Source of the DNA: Chlorogloea purpurea SAG 13.99
Lineage (GTDB): Bacteria; Cyanobacteriota; Cyanobacteriia; Cyanobacteriales; Microcystaceae
DNA length: 57,939 bases
Assembly (NCBI GenBank): GCA_016903695.1
Contig: JADQBB010000028.1
Span: forward strand, 1-57,939
Direction of reading: 5' to 3'
The notes below the pieces were generated by a model. That model was not told the DNA's origin. It worked only from the letters and a program-made list of their open reading frames with translations, and made no database searches. Every line of letters starts with the position of its first letter. Within the stretch, counting starts at the first letter, position 1. The position numbers and the translations under genes were made by a program. This document shows positions 7,712 through 17,812 of this stretch, piece by piece.

Positions 7712-10519
7712 ATGAATGAGATTTGGGGTGCGTTGGTAGTATTCCTGATCTGTCCCCTCATCGGCGGACTGCCCCTGATCGAATGGATAACCTACGCGCT
7801 TACAGGGCGTAGACTGTCCCAATTGGGTACAGGCAATGTGGGTGTTTCTGCCGCCTTTTACCACGGCGGTAAAATCGCAGGCATAGGGGCGGTAATCTCC
7901 GAGGCGGGTAAGGGTATCATCGCCGTCCTACTCACGCGCCTTTTTTTCCCGGCGGGTTCTGTATGGGAAATACTGAGTCTTATAGCCCTGATCATGGGGC
8001 GCTATTGGATGGGAAAAGGCGCGGGTACGACCAACTTAGTTTGGGGTTTAATGGTACATGACCCCCTCACCATGATCCTCGCCGGTATCATCGGTATGTC
8101 CAGCTTTACGGTTTTCCGGGATAGAACATCGGGGCGTTTAGTGGGTTTATTCCTCCTGGCTTTAATCCTGACGGTGCGCCATCCTAATGAACCGGAGTAT
8201 ATTCTGGCTTCGATCGCTCTCGTCTCTCTCATGGCCGGTATCTACCAAAGGGTTCCAGATGATCTAGACTTACCAACAGAAGGACTCAACCAGGAATCAC
8301 AACAGATGTTCGTATTTTTTCGGGGCGATCAATCGCTATTATCTCTCAATAAGTCCCTCGACCCCCAGAAAGTGGGTCAGAAAGCCGCCACACTCTCACA
8401 ACTAAAGCGCTGGGGCTACGCTGTTCCCGATGGCTGGGTTTTACCCGCGGGTGATGACTTCGCCCCCCTGTTACAAGTCATCAAACCTTCACAGGAAAAT
8501 CCCTATGTGGTCAGATCATCGGCTATCGGCGAAGATAGCGAAACCGCTTCCGCGGCCGGACAATATACCACCCTATTAAATATTACCACCCCCGAAGATT
8601 TGGAGACGGCTATATTAGCTTGTCAAACCTCCTACAATAACCCTAACGCTGCCTTCTACCGGGCCGATAAAGGACAGCCAGAAGCTTCAATCGCTGTCAT
8701 CGTCCAAAAACAAATTCGGGGAGTCTTTTCCGGCGTAGTCTTCAGTCGTGACCCGGTTAATGGATTGAATAACGATATAGTCATCGAGTCATTACCAGGC
8801 GACGCACTGCAAATCGTATCGGGGAGAGTCACGCCCGAACAATATCGGGTTAATGAAGGAGAAATAATCGGCGAAGGTAATATACCGCCTAGAGTGATTC
8901 AAGAAGTAGCTAAACTAGCGCGTGAACTAGAGGACTTATATCACGGCATCCCCCAAGATATAGAATGGACTCACGACGGGGAAAAACTCTGGTTGTTACA
9001 GAGTCGCCCCATCACCAACCTGCAACCCGTATGGACGCGGAAAATCGCCGCCGAAGTGATTCCAGGGGTGATTCGCCCCCTCACATGGTCGATCAATCAA
9101 CCTTTAACCTGTGGAGTCTGGGGAGACATCTTCACTTTAGTTTTAGGGAAGGAAGCGAGGGATTTAGACTTTAACGAAACCGCCGCTTTACACTACGGGC
9201 GGGCCTATTTTAATGCTACCCTTTTAGGAAAAATCTTCAGGCGGATGGGACTACCGGCCCAGAGTTTAGAATTTCTCACTAGAGGTGCGAAATTGGGTAA
9301 ACCCCCTATACTATCAACGGTCAAAAATATACCTGGTTTACTACGATTACTCGGTAGGGAATGGCAATTAGAAACTGACTTCCAACGGGATATGGAAAAA
9401 CATTTCCTTCCCTGTCTCGCCGCAGCGACTGCGCAACCTTCGGAAACCTTAACCGAAGAAACATTGCTCCAACAAATTGAAACCCTTCTAAAAACTCTGA
9501 AGATAGCCACTTACTATAGTATCCTCGCCCCCTTGAGTTTTGCTATCAGACAGAATATTGGGAAAGTGGATAATAACGCGTTAGATAACTCTCAATCTCC
9601 TGAAGTCGCTTCTTTAGAGAGTTTGAAAAGTATCGCCTGCGAGATTCGTCCTCTTATTTCCCCTGATATAAAATCCGTTGAGGATATGAGGCAAGAGATG
9701 AAAAATTCGCCGCCAATAATGGACAAATTCCAGGGATGGTTGCAGAATTACGGCTATTTAGGCGCTGTGGGAACTGATATATCTGTTCCTCGTTGGGCGG
9801 ACGATCCCGAACCGATGGAAAAATTATTGAGTCAATATATATTAGGGAGAATTAAAGAGCCAGAAAAAGCGAAAAATAAATCCAGTAAATTGCAAAGCAG
9901 ATTAAATATCAAAAATAAGACTACAGAAATTTATTCTCGACTTTTGTGCCAAGTAAGATGGCATTTTGTAAACTTAGAAAGCTTACTTTTAAGTCAAAAT
10001 ATATTGAATCAATCTGGAGATATATTTTACCTAACTTATGAAGAAATTAAAGATTTAACACGGCAGAAAAAAATCAAGGAAAAGATAGAAATAAGGAGAG
10101 AAAAATATGAAAAAGATACAAATTTAAGTCCTATTCCCTACGTGATTTATGGGAAGCCATCGAGCGGTGAATTTCTTCCCTCGAAATTGACCGTGAAACA
10201 GAAGATAGAAGGAATAGGAGCGAGTCCGGGGCAGATAGAAGGCAAGATAAAAGTTTTAAAAACCTTAGAGATAGAGGATATAGAACCTGGTACGATCCTA
10301 GTCGTTCCCTATACAGATTCAGGATGGTCGCCCCTACTGTCAAAAGTAGCCGGGATTATAGCCGAAGTGGGGGGGCAACTATCCCACGGGGCGATTATAG
10401 CCAGAGAATACGGTATACCCGCAGTGATGGACGTTAATCACGCTACCGACATTTTCAAAAATGGGCAGATAGTGAGGATCGATGGTCAAAAAGGTAGCGT
10501 GGAGATCCTAAAATCTTAA
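7712..10519 (+). CDS. PlsY-like membrane domain fused to PEP-synthase-like ATP-grasp and phosphohistidine domains
   Basis: 935 residues. Residues 1-185 are hydrophobic and resemble the acyl-phosphate:glycerol-3-phosphate acyltransferase PlsY, including LGTGNVGVSAAFYHGGKIAG, a divergent form of the GSGNxGxTN motif, and EAGKG. Residues ~215-445 are a PPDK/PEP-synthase N-terminal ATP-grasp domain (PYVVRSSAIGEDSETASAAG; IAVIVQKQIRGVFSGVVFSRDP; DIEWTHDGEKLWLLQSRPI). A helical middle section (~455-840) is followed by a swivelling phosphohistidine domain with GGQLSHGAIIAREYGIPAV, active His about residue 892. The PEP/pyruvate TIM barrel of true PPDK or PpsA is absent, so the order ATP-grasp/helical/His domain is closer to rifampin phosphotransferase-like dikinases. 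The real substrate is unknown; linking it to lipid or glycerolipid metabolism is inference. It lies 22 bp before glgX. Confidence 0.8.
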   Translation: MNEIWGALVVFLICPLIGGLPLIEWITYALTGRRLSQLGTGNVGVSAAFYHGGKIAGIGAVISEAGKGIIAVLLTRLFFPAGSVWEILSLIALIMGRYWMGKGAGTTNLVWGLMVHDPLTMILAGIIGMSSFTVFRDRTSGRLVGLFLLALILTVRHPNEPEYILASIALVSLMAGIYQRVPDDLDLPTEGLNQESQQMFVFFRGDQSLLSLNKSLDPQKVGQKAATLSQLKRWGYAVPDGWVLPAGDDFAPLLQVIKPSQENPYVVRSSAIGEDSETASAAGQYTTLLNITTPEDLETAILACQTSYNNPNAAFYRADKGQPEASIAVIVQKQIRGVFSGVVFSRDPVNGLNNDIVIESLPGDALQIVSGRVTPEQYRVNEGEIIGEGNIPPRVIQEVAKLARELEDLYHGIPQDIEWTHDGEKLWLLQSRPITNLQPVWTRKIAAEVIPGVIRPLTWSINQPLTCGVWGDIFTLVLGKEARDLDFNETAALHYGRAYFNATLLGKIFRRMGLPAQSLEFLTRGAKLGKPPILSTVKNIPGLLRLLGREWQLETDFQRDMEKHFLPCLAAATAQPSETLTEETLLQQIETLLKTLKIATYYSILAPLSFAIRQNIGKVDNNALDNSQSPEVASLESLKSIACEIRPLISPDIKSVEDMRQEMKNSPPIMDKFQGWLQNYGYLGAVGTDISVPRWADDPEPMEKLLSQYILGRIKEPEKAKNKSSKLQSRLNIKNKTTEIYSRLLCQVRWHFVNLESLLLSQNILNQSGDIFYLTYEEIKDLTRQKKIKEKIEIRREKYEKDTNLSPIPYVIYGKPSSGEFLPSKLTVKQKIEGIGASPGQIEGKIKVLKTLEIEDIEPGTILVVPYTDSGWSPLLSKVAGIIAEVGGQLSHGAIIAREYGIPAVMDVNHATDIFKNGQIVRIDGQKGSVEILKS

Positions 10520-10541
10520 TAGCAATAGGATCACCTCATTT

Positions 10542-12614
10542 ATGATTTTGGAAACCAAACCAGGCAAAACACACCCTATCGGTGCGACAGTATACCCGGA
10601 AGGTGTTAACTTTTGCGTCTTCTCCAAACACGCCGAAGCGATCGAATTATTACTGTTTGACGGGGAGAACACGGTTAAACCCGCTCACATTATTCCTTTA
10701 GATAACAAGAGAAATCGCACTTTTCATTACTGGCACATCTTCGTTAGAGATTTGCAACCGGGACAAGTATATGCCTATCGAGTGTACGGCCCCTATGCCC
10801 CCGAACTCGGACACCGCTTCGATGCCCAAAAAGTGCTTTTAGACCCCTACGCTAAAGCTATCGTGGGGGATGAAATCTATAATCGAGAGGCGGCTATTTT
10901 ACCGGGGGATAACTGCGCTAAAGCTTTAAGGGGAGTAGTAGTGGATACGGGTACTTATGACTGGGAAGGAGATATGCCCCTACGCTTGCCCTTTTCCTCC
11001 AGCATCATCTACGAACTGCACGTGGGAGGATTCACCCGCAATCCCAATTCCGAGTTAGAAGGCGATAAAAGGGGAACTTTCGCCGGGTTGATCCAAAAAA
11101 TTCCTTATCTGAAAAATTTGGGCATCACCGCTGTGGAACTTTTACCCGTCCATTACTTCGATCCCGAAGACGTGAGACCTGGATTAGAAAACTATTGGGG
11201 TTATAGCACGATCGGATTTTTCGCTCCTTACAGGAAATATAGCAGCGATCGATCGCCTCTGGGCCCTTTAAACGAATTCCGGGATATGGTGAAAGCCCTC
11301 CATAAAGCGGGAATCGAAGTGATTTTGGACGTAGTGTTCAATCACACCGCCGAAGGTAACGAGAAAGGGGCTACCCTATCTTTCCGGGGTTTCGACAACA
11401 CCACCTATTACATTCTAGATGAGAACAAACGTTATTACAGCAACTACAGCGGTTGTGGTAACACCTTCAATACCAACCATCCCATCGTCGGCAGCCTGAT
11501 CATCGACTGCCTTAATTACTGGGTGTCGGAAATGCACGTGGACGGATTCCGGTTCGACCTGGCGGCCATCTTGTCACGGAATATCGACGGCACTCCTATA
11601 GAGAAAGGATATAACATCATTTGGGCGATCGAATCCGACCCCATTCTCGCAGGTACTAAACTGATAGCGGAAGCCTGGGACGCGGCGGGACTTTATAGCG
11701 TCGGCCAATTCGTAGAATTTGCTGATTGGTTCGCGGAGTGGAATGGCCCCTTCCGGGATGATGTGCGCCGTTTCGTTAAAAGTGACCCCGGATGTGTAAT
11801 CACCCTCGCCGCCAGAATTTTAGGCAGCCCCGACATCTATCCAGATTCTAACGATGTTAATCGTAGCGTCAATTTCATCACCTGTCACGACGGTTTCACC
11901 CTCAATGACCTCGTTGCCTATAACGAGAAACACAATGAAGCTAACGGCGAAGAAAACACCGATGGGGCCAACGATAACCACAGTTGGAATTGTGGGGTGG
12001 AAGGAGATACGGAAAATGCCAAAATTTCCGCCCTGCGACTACAACAGATGAAAAATCTCTTAACGATTCTGTTCATGTCCCAAGGAACTCCGATGTTACT
12101 GATGGGAGATGAAGTGAGGCGTACTCAAAAAGGCAATAATAACGCCTACTGTCAAGATAACGGGTTAAGTTGGTTTGATTGGAGTCAGGTAGATAAACAG
12201 TTTGACCTGTGGTGTTTTGTCAGGAGATTAATTCATCTACACCAGTCTTTAGCCCTCTTCCACGAAGAAAAAGGGTTAGAAGTAACTTACGCCAGTCTCA
12301 ACCCTCATATCACTTGGCATGGAGTGCGGTTAGGCAAACCCGACTGGTCGCAACACTCCCACAGTCTCGCCTTTTCCCTGCGTCATCCTAAAGAAGACGA
12401 GTATTTACACGTGATGCTGAACGCGTATTGGCAGCCCCTGGAATTTGAATTACCCCTGACGGGTAAGGGGGAGAATTGGTATCGTCTCGTCGATACTTCT
12501 TTACCCCTTGATGATTCAGTGTGTGATCTGTGGTCTGCTACTTTAATAGAAAGTCAAACTTATACAGTGGCGGCTAGATCGTCAGTGGTTTTGATGGTCA
12601 AGGATGAACAATGA
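10542..12614 (+). CDS. glgX: Glycogen debranching enzyme (isoamylase type)
   Basis: 690 residues. An N-terminal CBM48-like beta domain (GVNFCVFSKHAEAIELLLFD) is followed by a GH13 barrel. Catalytic elements are visible: DGFRFDLAAIL (nucleophile Asp), LIAEAWD (acid/base Glu) and FITCHDGFTLND. The enzyme cuts alpha-1,6 branches of glycogen, giving linear chains for phosphorylase. Length is normal for the GlgX/TreX group. The stop codon overlaps the start of the next gene (ATGA), so translation is probably coupled. It follows the PlsY/dikinase fusion at 22 bp, in a plus-strand run that continues to enolase. Confidence 0.93.
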   Translation: MILETKPGKTHPIGATVYPEGVNFCVFSKHAEAIELLLFDGENTVKPAHIIPLDNKRNRTFHYWHIFVRDLQPGQVYAYRVYGPYAPELGHRFDAQKVLLDPYAKAIVGDEIYNREAAILPGDNCAKALRGVVVDTGTYDWEGDMPLRLPFSSSIIYELHVGGFTRNPNSELEGDKRGTFAGLIQKIPYLKNLGITAVELLPVHYFDPEDVRPGLENYWGYSTIGFFAPYRKYSSDRSPLGPLNEFRDMVKALHKAGIEVILDVVFNHTAEGNEKGATLSFRGFDNTTYYILDENKRYYSNYSGCGNTFNTNHPIVGSLIIDCLNYWVSEMHVDGFRFDLAAILSRNIDGTPIEKGYNIIWAIESDPILAGTKLIAEAWDAAGLYSVGQFVEFADWFAEWNGPFRDDVRRFVKSDPGCVITLAARILGSPDIYPDSNDVNRSVNFITCHDGFTLNDLVAYNEKHNEANGEENTDGANDNHSWNCGVEGDTENAKISALRLQQMKNLLTILFMSQGTPMLLMGDEVRRTQKGNNNAYCQDNGLSWFDWSQVDKQFDLWCFVRRLIHLHQSLALFHEEKGLEVTYASLNPHITWHGVRLGKPDWSQHSHSLAFSLRHPKEDEYLHVMLNAYWQPLEFELPLTGKGENWYRLVDTSLPLDDSVCDLWSATLIESQTYTVAARSSVVLMVKDEQ

Positions 12615-13438
12615 TTCCACCTCAACCGTCATCAAATTATGAGATCATCAATCGTTTAGGAGCAATCAAGCCCATGGCCGGGTTATCATCTTGGAAGTCT
12701 ATATGTTACTTATCCCTAGCGGGATTATGCCTGAGCCTATCACTGGCGGTGCCTGGAGTTCGAGCGCAGAATACCCCGTCTCCCGCCACTAGCGAATCCG
12801 AATCAACCACCGCAGGGCAAGATCTGGAGAAAAAAGCTGAGCAACTGGTGCAATGGCTCGGGTTAGGAGAATACGCTAAAGTTCTCGACGCTATGACCCC
12901 CGAAATGAGAAGTTTTTGGACGGAAGAAAAAATTAGACAGGTTTGGAACGAGCGAGTCACCAGTACTGCCGGTTCCTATAAGAGAATATTAAGCTCTAAT
13001 GTAGTGGACGCGGTTAACGCTAAGCTAGTTATCGTCAACACCGAGTTTCAAAATTTGAAAGATAATGTGGTAATTACTTTTAATGACCAAGGTCAAATCG
13101 CGGGCGTGGATTTTCCAGACCGGAGGGATGTTCAGCAAATAAGTAGATCTTTCATTAAATATTTATCGCAAAAAAATTACGCTCTTGCTAGAAATCTCTT
13201 AAGCCCCCTGCTCAAAACGGAAATATTCCCCCAAAGAATTAAATCCGGTTGGGAGCGGGTAGAAAAACAGATGGGGCCTTTACAAAAGATCCTCAGTGTT
13301 GACGTTAAGCCTGGGGCGGAAGGTGACAATACTACCTTGGTCATCGCCAAACTCAAATTCGCAAAAGCTACTACAGATGTGTTTCTGATCTTTGACGATC
13401 AAAAGCGTATTACCAATGTAGACTACGCTACCGATTAA
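12611..13438 (+). CDS. Secreted protein with two DUF3887-like repeats
   Basis: 275 residues. A hydrophobic signal segment (ICYLSLAGLCLSLSLAVPGVRAQ) lies near residues 31-53 and is followed by a Ser/Thr-rich linker. Two homologous alpha+beta units follow (about 68-165 and 168-275): helix LVQWLGLGEYAKVLDAMTPE with ...NVVITFNDQGQIAGVDF, and helix FIKYLSQKNYALARNLLSP with ...DVFLIFDDQKRITNVDY. This is the DUF3887 pattern (a cystatin/SnoaL-like small fold). The ATG at 12611 overlaps the glgX stop. A second in-frame ATG at 12674 has its own AGGAG 11 bp upstream and would give a more typical signal peptide, so the true start is uncertain. Function unknown; a periplasmic or thylakoid-lumen location is likely. 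Confidence 0.7.
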   Translation: MIPPQPSSNYEIINRLGAIKPMAGLSSWKSICYLSLAGLCLSLSLAVPGVRAQNTPSPATSESESTTAGQDLEKKAEQLVQWLGLGEYAKVLDAMTPEMRSFWTEEKIRQVWNERVTSTAGSYKRILSSNVVDAVNAKLVIVNTEFQNLKDNVVITFNDQGQIAGVDFPDRRDVQQISRSFIKYLSQKNYALARNLLSPLLKTEIFPQRIKSGWERVEKQMGPLQKILSVDVKPGAEGDNTTLVIAKLKFAKATTDVFLIFDDQKRITNVDYATD

Positions 13439-14767
<1,329 letters not shown>

Positions 14768-14776
14768 ATCCATTAT

Positions 14777-14808
14777 CTCGTGGGTGGGATTCTCTCCCGC
14801 TCCACGAG
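14777..14808 (+). terminator. Stem-loop downstream of eno
   Basis: CTCGTGG (14777-14783) pairs with CCACGAG (14802-14808), with an inner GGGA/TCCC stem. There is no clear T tract, so it may act as a factor-dependent terminator or an mRNA-end stabiliser. Confidence 0.5.
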
Positions 14809-14819
14809 TGACAGTAACG

Positions 14820-14840
14820 CTAGAATCAAAGTGATTCTAG
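14820..14840. terminator. Second stem-loop between eno and the next gene
   Basis: CTAGAATCA, a three-base loop AAG, then TGATTCTAG: a perfect nine-base-pair hairpin ending 10 bp before the ATG at 14851. Without a T run it could instead control translation of the downstream gene. Confidence 0.5.
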
Positions 14841-14850
14841 AGACGCTGTT

Positions 14851-15312
14851 ATGAAATTAGACGCACAATTAAACACCTTGACGGAAAAAGCACCGGGCTA
14901 CGGCGTACCTTCCCCGGTCATGTCCAAGGGAGTCAATCCCGTACTGAAAGCATATGGGGGCAAACTGTCCCATAGCCAATACTATATACTGGAAACTGTT
15001 GGGGGGGATTGGCTCCTGACCACCCTCACCCATCGCCTGCAAAAACAAGAAAAAACCGTCTTATACGCCTTCGCCACCCCAGAAGACGCGGAGAAGTTTC
15101 AAAATTTGCACGAATCTTCTTTAACTATCACCTCTATCCCCGTCACCCATCTCCTCTTTGAATTGTTCGCTCTCCCCATGATCCATAGCATCATCTTTAT
15201 GGATAAGCCAGGAAATTTAGAAACGGGAGTGGAAATCTATGGAGATGAATTGCGAGCAGCCATTAAACAAAAACTGCAACGTCTTCAACCTGAACCCCCA
15301 ACCATCGCTTAA
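14851..15312 (+). CDS. Conserved cyanobacterial hypothetical protein
   Basis: 153 residues, soluble, with a Ser/Pro-rich N-terminal segment (PGYGVPSPVMSKGVNPVLKAYGG) and then an alpha/beta section (QYYILETVGGDWLLTTLTHR; TVLYAFATPEDAEKFQ; IHSIIFMDKPGNLETGVEIY) ending in a charged helix. I do not recognise a named family or a catalytic motif. The nine-base-pair hairpin just ahead of the start may affect its expression. It is followed 20 bp later by the zinc-ribbon membrane protein, probably in the same transcript. Confidence 0.6.
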   Translation: MKLDAQLNTLTEKAPGYGVPSPVMSKGVNPVLKAYGGKLSHSQYYILETVGGDWLLTTLTHRLQKQEKTVLYAFATPEDAEKFQNLHESSLTITSIPVTHLLFELFALPMIHSIIFMDKPGNLETGVEIYGDELRAAIKQKLQRLQPEPPTIA

Positions 15313-15332
15313 TTTTTCCAGAGGCTACAGCA

Positions 15333-15830
15333 GTGAACCATAATCAATTTTTGGACTATAATAGCGCCTATCCCTGTCCTGTGTGTCGTCACGGGGAAAT
15401 CTCTTCCCTTGCGCTGATGGAGGCTTACGCCTGTAATTTCTGCCAGCATATCTTCACGGCTAATTTGGAAAAACAAGTTTTGAAAATGGCTGATAGTCAA
15501 ATCGCCCTAACTTGGTTTTGGAACGGTCAAAATTGGAAGGGGGTAAATAGGGAAGGTGTGGATATGGGCTGGCGCTACGGAATCGCTGCCGGTTTGTTCG
15601 TGATCTTACCCACGTCTATCGTCAGTACCGCGGCTTATCTATTTCCGGCTATGCCTGGCAGTAATCTGTCTTGGTTGCCCATATTCTGGTCTTTTTTTAC
15701 TTTTTTCGCCCATTTAAGTTTTTTATTCTGGTTGGTTATCGAATATTATCAATTTCCAGTTAATCTTTACCTCAACTCTTTGGCAAGAAGGTTATTACGT
15801 CTTTTTCAAAGGGGAGGGAGCGGGATTTAA
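15333..15830 (+). CDS. Zinc-ribbon membrane protein, conserved in cyanobacteria
   Basis: 165 residues starting at a GTG (15333). The N-terminus has two Cys pairs, CPVC (residue ~14) and CNFC (~34), the pattern of a zinc ribbon. A beta-rich middle (QIALTWFWNGQNWKGV) is followed by two hydrophobic segments (AAGLFVILPTSIVSTAAYLF; WLPIFWSFFTFFAHLSFLFWLVI) predicted to cross the membrane, and a basic C-terminus (RRLLRLFQRG). A membrane protein with a cytoplasmic metal-binding head is likely; function unknown. It is the last gene of the run that begins at 7712. Confidence 0.6.
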   Translation: MNHNQFLDYNSAYPCPVCRHGEISSLALMEAYACNFCQHIFTANLEKQVLKMADSQIALTWFWNGQNWKGVNREGVDMGWRYGIAAGLFVILPTSIVSTAAYLFPAMPGSNLSWLPIFWSFFTFFAHLSFLFWLVIEYYQFPVNLYLNSLARRLLRLFQRGGSGI

Positions 15831-15836
15831 AGCGAC

Positions 15837-16481
15837 TTAAGTGCAGGGTAATGAGCGCAAATACTCGTTAAGATGAGGTCGAATGGCGACCGCGTGAAAT
15901 AAAGGCCCTCTCACCCCCAACTCCACGATACTGAGAGCGGCGACGGGCATAGAGAAACGATCGCGATAACGTCCCACGTCTATCCCCATCAAGCTACACA
16001 ACATGATACGAATGGTGGCTTTGTGAGACACTAATAATACATTGCCGTTCGGGTAAGTATGTTCGATCTCCTGTAATACTTCGGAACTGCGGCGGGCTAT
16101 ATCGATGCCTCTTTCGCCCCCTGGGGGAGCCGTCCAGGCCGGGTCGGTGAGCCAGTTAACGTAGAGATCGTGAAAAGTGCGATCAATTTCATCGGGGTGC
16201 ATACCTTCCCACTCGCCGTAACCGATTTCACAAAGGCCTTGACGGATCTTCATCTCTATGGATAAAGATTCACAGAGGGGTTTAGCGGTTTGAATCGCCC
16301 GCAGGAGAGGGCTACAATAAACGGCAGCCCAAGGTAAATATTTATAGCACTCCGCAAAGGCTGACGCCATTTCCACTCCTTCGGGAGTCAGACCTGGATC
16401 ATTTTCCGGCGTGCCGCAATAACCACCGGTTTTGCTGTAGGCGGTCTGTCCGTGACGGAGGAAATATAACATTAGGCTCAT
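15837..16481 (-). CDS. Histidine phosphatase family protein (copy 2)
   Basis: 214 residues of the phosphoglycerate-mutase-like branch. The catalytic RHG is in LYFLRHGQTAYS (His at residue ~10), with the second Arg/Glu cluster CSPLLRAIQTA and CEIGYGEWEGM, and the second catalytic His in LLVSHKATIRIMLCSL. It acts on phosphomonoesters; the physiological substrate (sugar phosphate, phosphoserine or cobamide intermediate) cannot be read from the sequence. It is a close tandem paralogue of the gene at 16487-17128, five bases upstream, so the two form one transcript and came from a local duplication. Confidence 0.8.
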   Translation of the reverse strand: MSLMLYFLRHGQTAYSKTGGYCGTPENDPGLTPEGVEMASAFAECYKYLPWAAVYCSPLLRAIQTAKPLCESLSIEMKIRQGLCEIGYGEWEGMHPDEIDRTFHDLYVNWLTDPAWTAPPGGERGIDIARRSSEVLQEIEHTYPNGNVLLVSHKATIRIMLCSLMGIDVGRYRDRFSMPVAALSIVELGVRGPLFHAVAIRPHLNEYLRSLPCT

Positions 16482-16486
16482 GTTAA

Positions 16487-17128
16487 TCAGGTTCCATGAC
16501 GAGTACGGAGACTGCTGCGGATGTGAGATCGATCGCCCATCACCTTAACTAAGGGGCCGTGTTCCGCTAACTCCACGATATTGAGAGAAGCCACGGGCAT
16601 TCCGATACGATCTCGATACCGTCCCACATCGATCCCCAATAGAGAACATAGCATAATTCGTATTGTAGCTTTATGGGATACTACCAAAACGTGACCATCA
16701 TGGTAAGTATTATCGATTTCTTCTAATACTTCCGAGCTGCGTCGGGCTATATCGATACCTTTTTCGCCACCCCCGGAGGGAGAATTCCAACCGGGGTCAG
16801 CTAACCAGCGCACGTAATCATCGTGAAACTCGACGTTGACCTCTTGAGTGGTTTTACCTTCCCACTCCCCGTAAGCAATCTCTTTTAAACCTTCCCTCTT
16901 GTTAAGTTCCAAACCGATTAACTCTGACAACGCGGTGGCTGTGGCCACGGTTCGTTTGAGAGGACTACAATAAATGGCAGTCCAAGGTAGGTCTTGATAA
17001 GCGGTAGCGAAATCCTGGGCCATTTCGTAGCCTTCGGGTGTCAGATCCAGATCGAGCCTACCGCAAAAACTGCCTATACGACTGGCGGTAGTTTCCCCAT
17101 GTCTCAAGAAGTAAAGATTTAAACTCAT
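16487..17128 (-). CDS. Histidine phosphatase family protein (copy 1)
   Basis: 213 residues, first gene of the tandem phosphatase pair. It carries LYFLRHGETTAS, CSPLKRTVATA, KEIAYGEWEGKT and VVSHKATIRIMLCSLLGIDVG, the complete active-site set of the branch-1 histidine phosphatases. It matches the downstream copy along its entire length, and the block around the second catalytic His is almost identical between the two. Both lack signal peptides and should be cytoplasmic. The start is the ATG at 17128. The divergent promoter region towards 17216 contains a striking pentamer repeat. Confidence 0.8.
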   Translation of the reverse strand: MSLNLYFLRHGETTASRIGSFCGRLDLDLTPEGYEMAQDFATAYQDLPWTAIYCSPLKRTVATATALSELIGLELNKREGLKEIAYGEWEGKTTQEVNVEFHDDYVRWLADPGWNSPSGGGEKGIDIARRSSEVLEEIDNTYHDGHVLVVSHKATIRIMLCSLLGIDVGRYRDRIGMPVASLNIVELAEHGPLVKVMGDRSHIRSSLRTRHGT

Positions 17129-17180
17129 GACGATCTTTGAATAATCCTATTTACTCTGTGAATTTACCCACTATAAGCTT

Positions 17181-17208
17181 TAAAGTAAAGTAAGGTTAAG
17201 TTAAGTTA
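17181..17208. repeat. Tandem pentamer repeat TAAAG/TTAAG in a divergent promoter
   Basis: Five and a half head-to-tail five-base units (TAAAG twice, TAAGG, TTAAG twice, TTA) lie between the phosphatase pair and the gene at 17216. Read on the minus strand the tract contains TTAAC and TTAACC, loosely like the direct repeats of cyanobacterial Pho boxes, but the usual spacing is not met. Confidence 0.5.
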
Positions 17209-17215
17209 TGAGAAT

Positions 17216-17782
17216 ATGGGCTTATTTGATGATGTCAGCCGGTTTTTAGAAACCCAGTTAGAGGAATTCCTGAAAAGTCATCCTCATTTAGAACTACAGG
17301 CGTTACTGGAACAGTTAGAAGAACAAGAACGCGATACGCTCAAGCTTATTAATAGCCTGGAGAGCGATCGAAAACGTCTAGAAACCCAAATACTGGATTT
17401 GGCCCAAGACATTCAAACTTGGCATAGTAGAATAGGGAAAGCAGAAGCCGCTAACCGCCCCGATCTAGCCAAGGCGGCCCAAGAAAGAGAAGCTAGTCTC
17501 TTTCGTCAGGGCAATCAGGTATGGGGGAAAATGGAAGGGGTGAAAAAACGTATCGCCCAAGCCCAAGAATTATTGAATCAGATTCAGCCCCGCAAGAAAG
17601 AGTTAGGAATTAAAGTGGAAGAAGCGAAAAAACAAAAAAATGTAGATTGGGAAACAACCTATTGGGATCAACCTCAAGAATACAGGCAAACTAAAAGAGC
17701 GAGCGATTCCCTCGATGTAGAATTTAAAGAGTGGGAAACGGAACAGGAATTAAATCAACTAAAACAAAATTTAGGTAAATAG
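17216..17782 (+). CDS. TIGR04376-type coiled-coil protein
   Basis: 188 residues. The N-terminus MGLFDDVSRFLETQLEEFLK and the long charged helical centre are characteristic of the cyanobacterial family TIGR04376. Most of the chain (about 25-140) is predicted coiled coil (LLEQLEEQERDTLKLINSLE; RKRLETQILDLAQDIQTWHS) with few hydrophobic residues, so a soluble structural or adaptor protein is likely. It resembles PspA/IM30-like helical proteins in composition only. Function unknown. It precedes lysS by 30 bp and may share its transcript. Confidence 0.7.
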   Translation: MGLFDDVSRFLETQLEEFLKSHPHLELQALLEQLEEQERDTLKLINSLESDRKRLETQILDLAQDIQTWHSRIGKAEAANRPDLAKAAQEREASLFRQGNQVWGKMEGVKKRIAQAQELLNQIQPRKKELGIKVEEAKKQKNVDWETTYWDQPQEYRQTKRASDSLDVEFKEWETEQELNQLKQNLGK

Positions 17783-17812
17783 TTCATCTTAATAATTATC
17801 AACAAATCAGCC

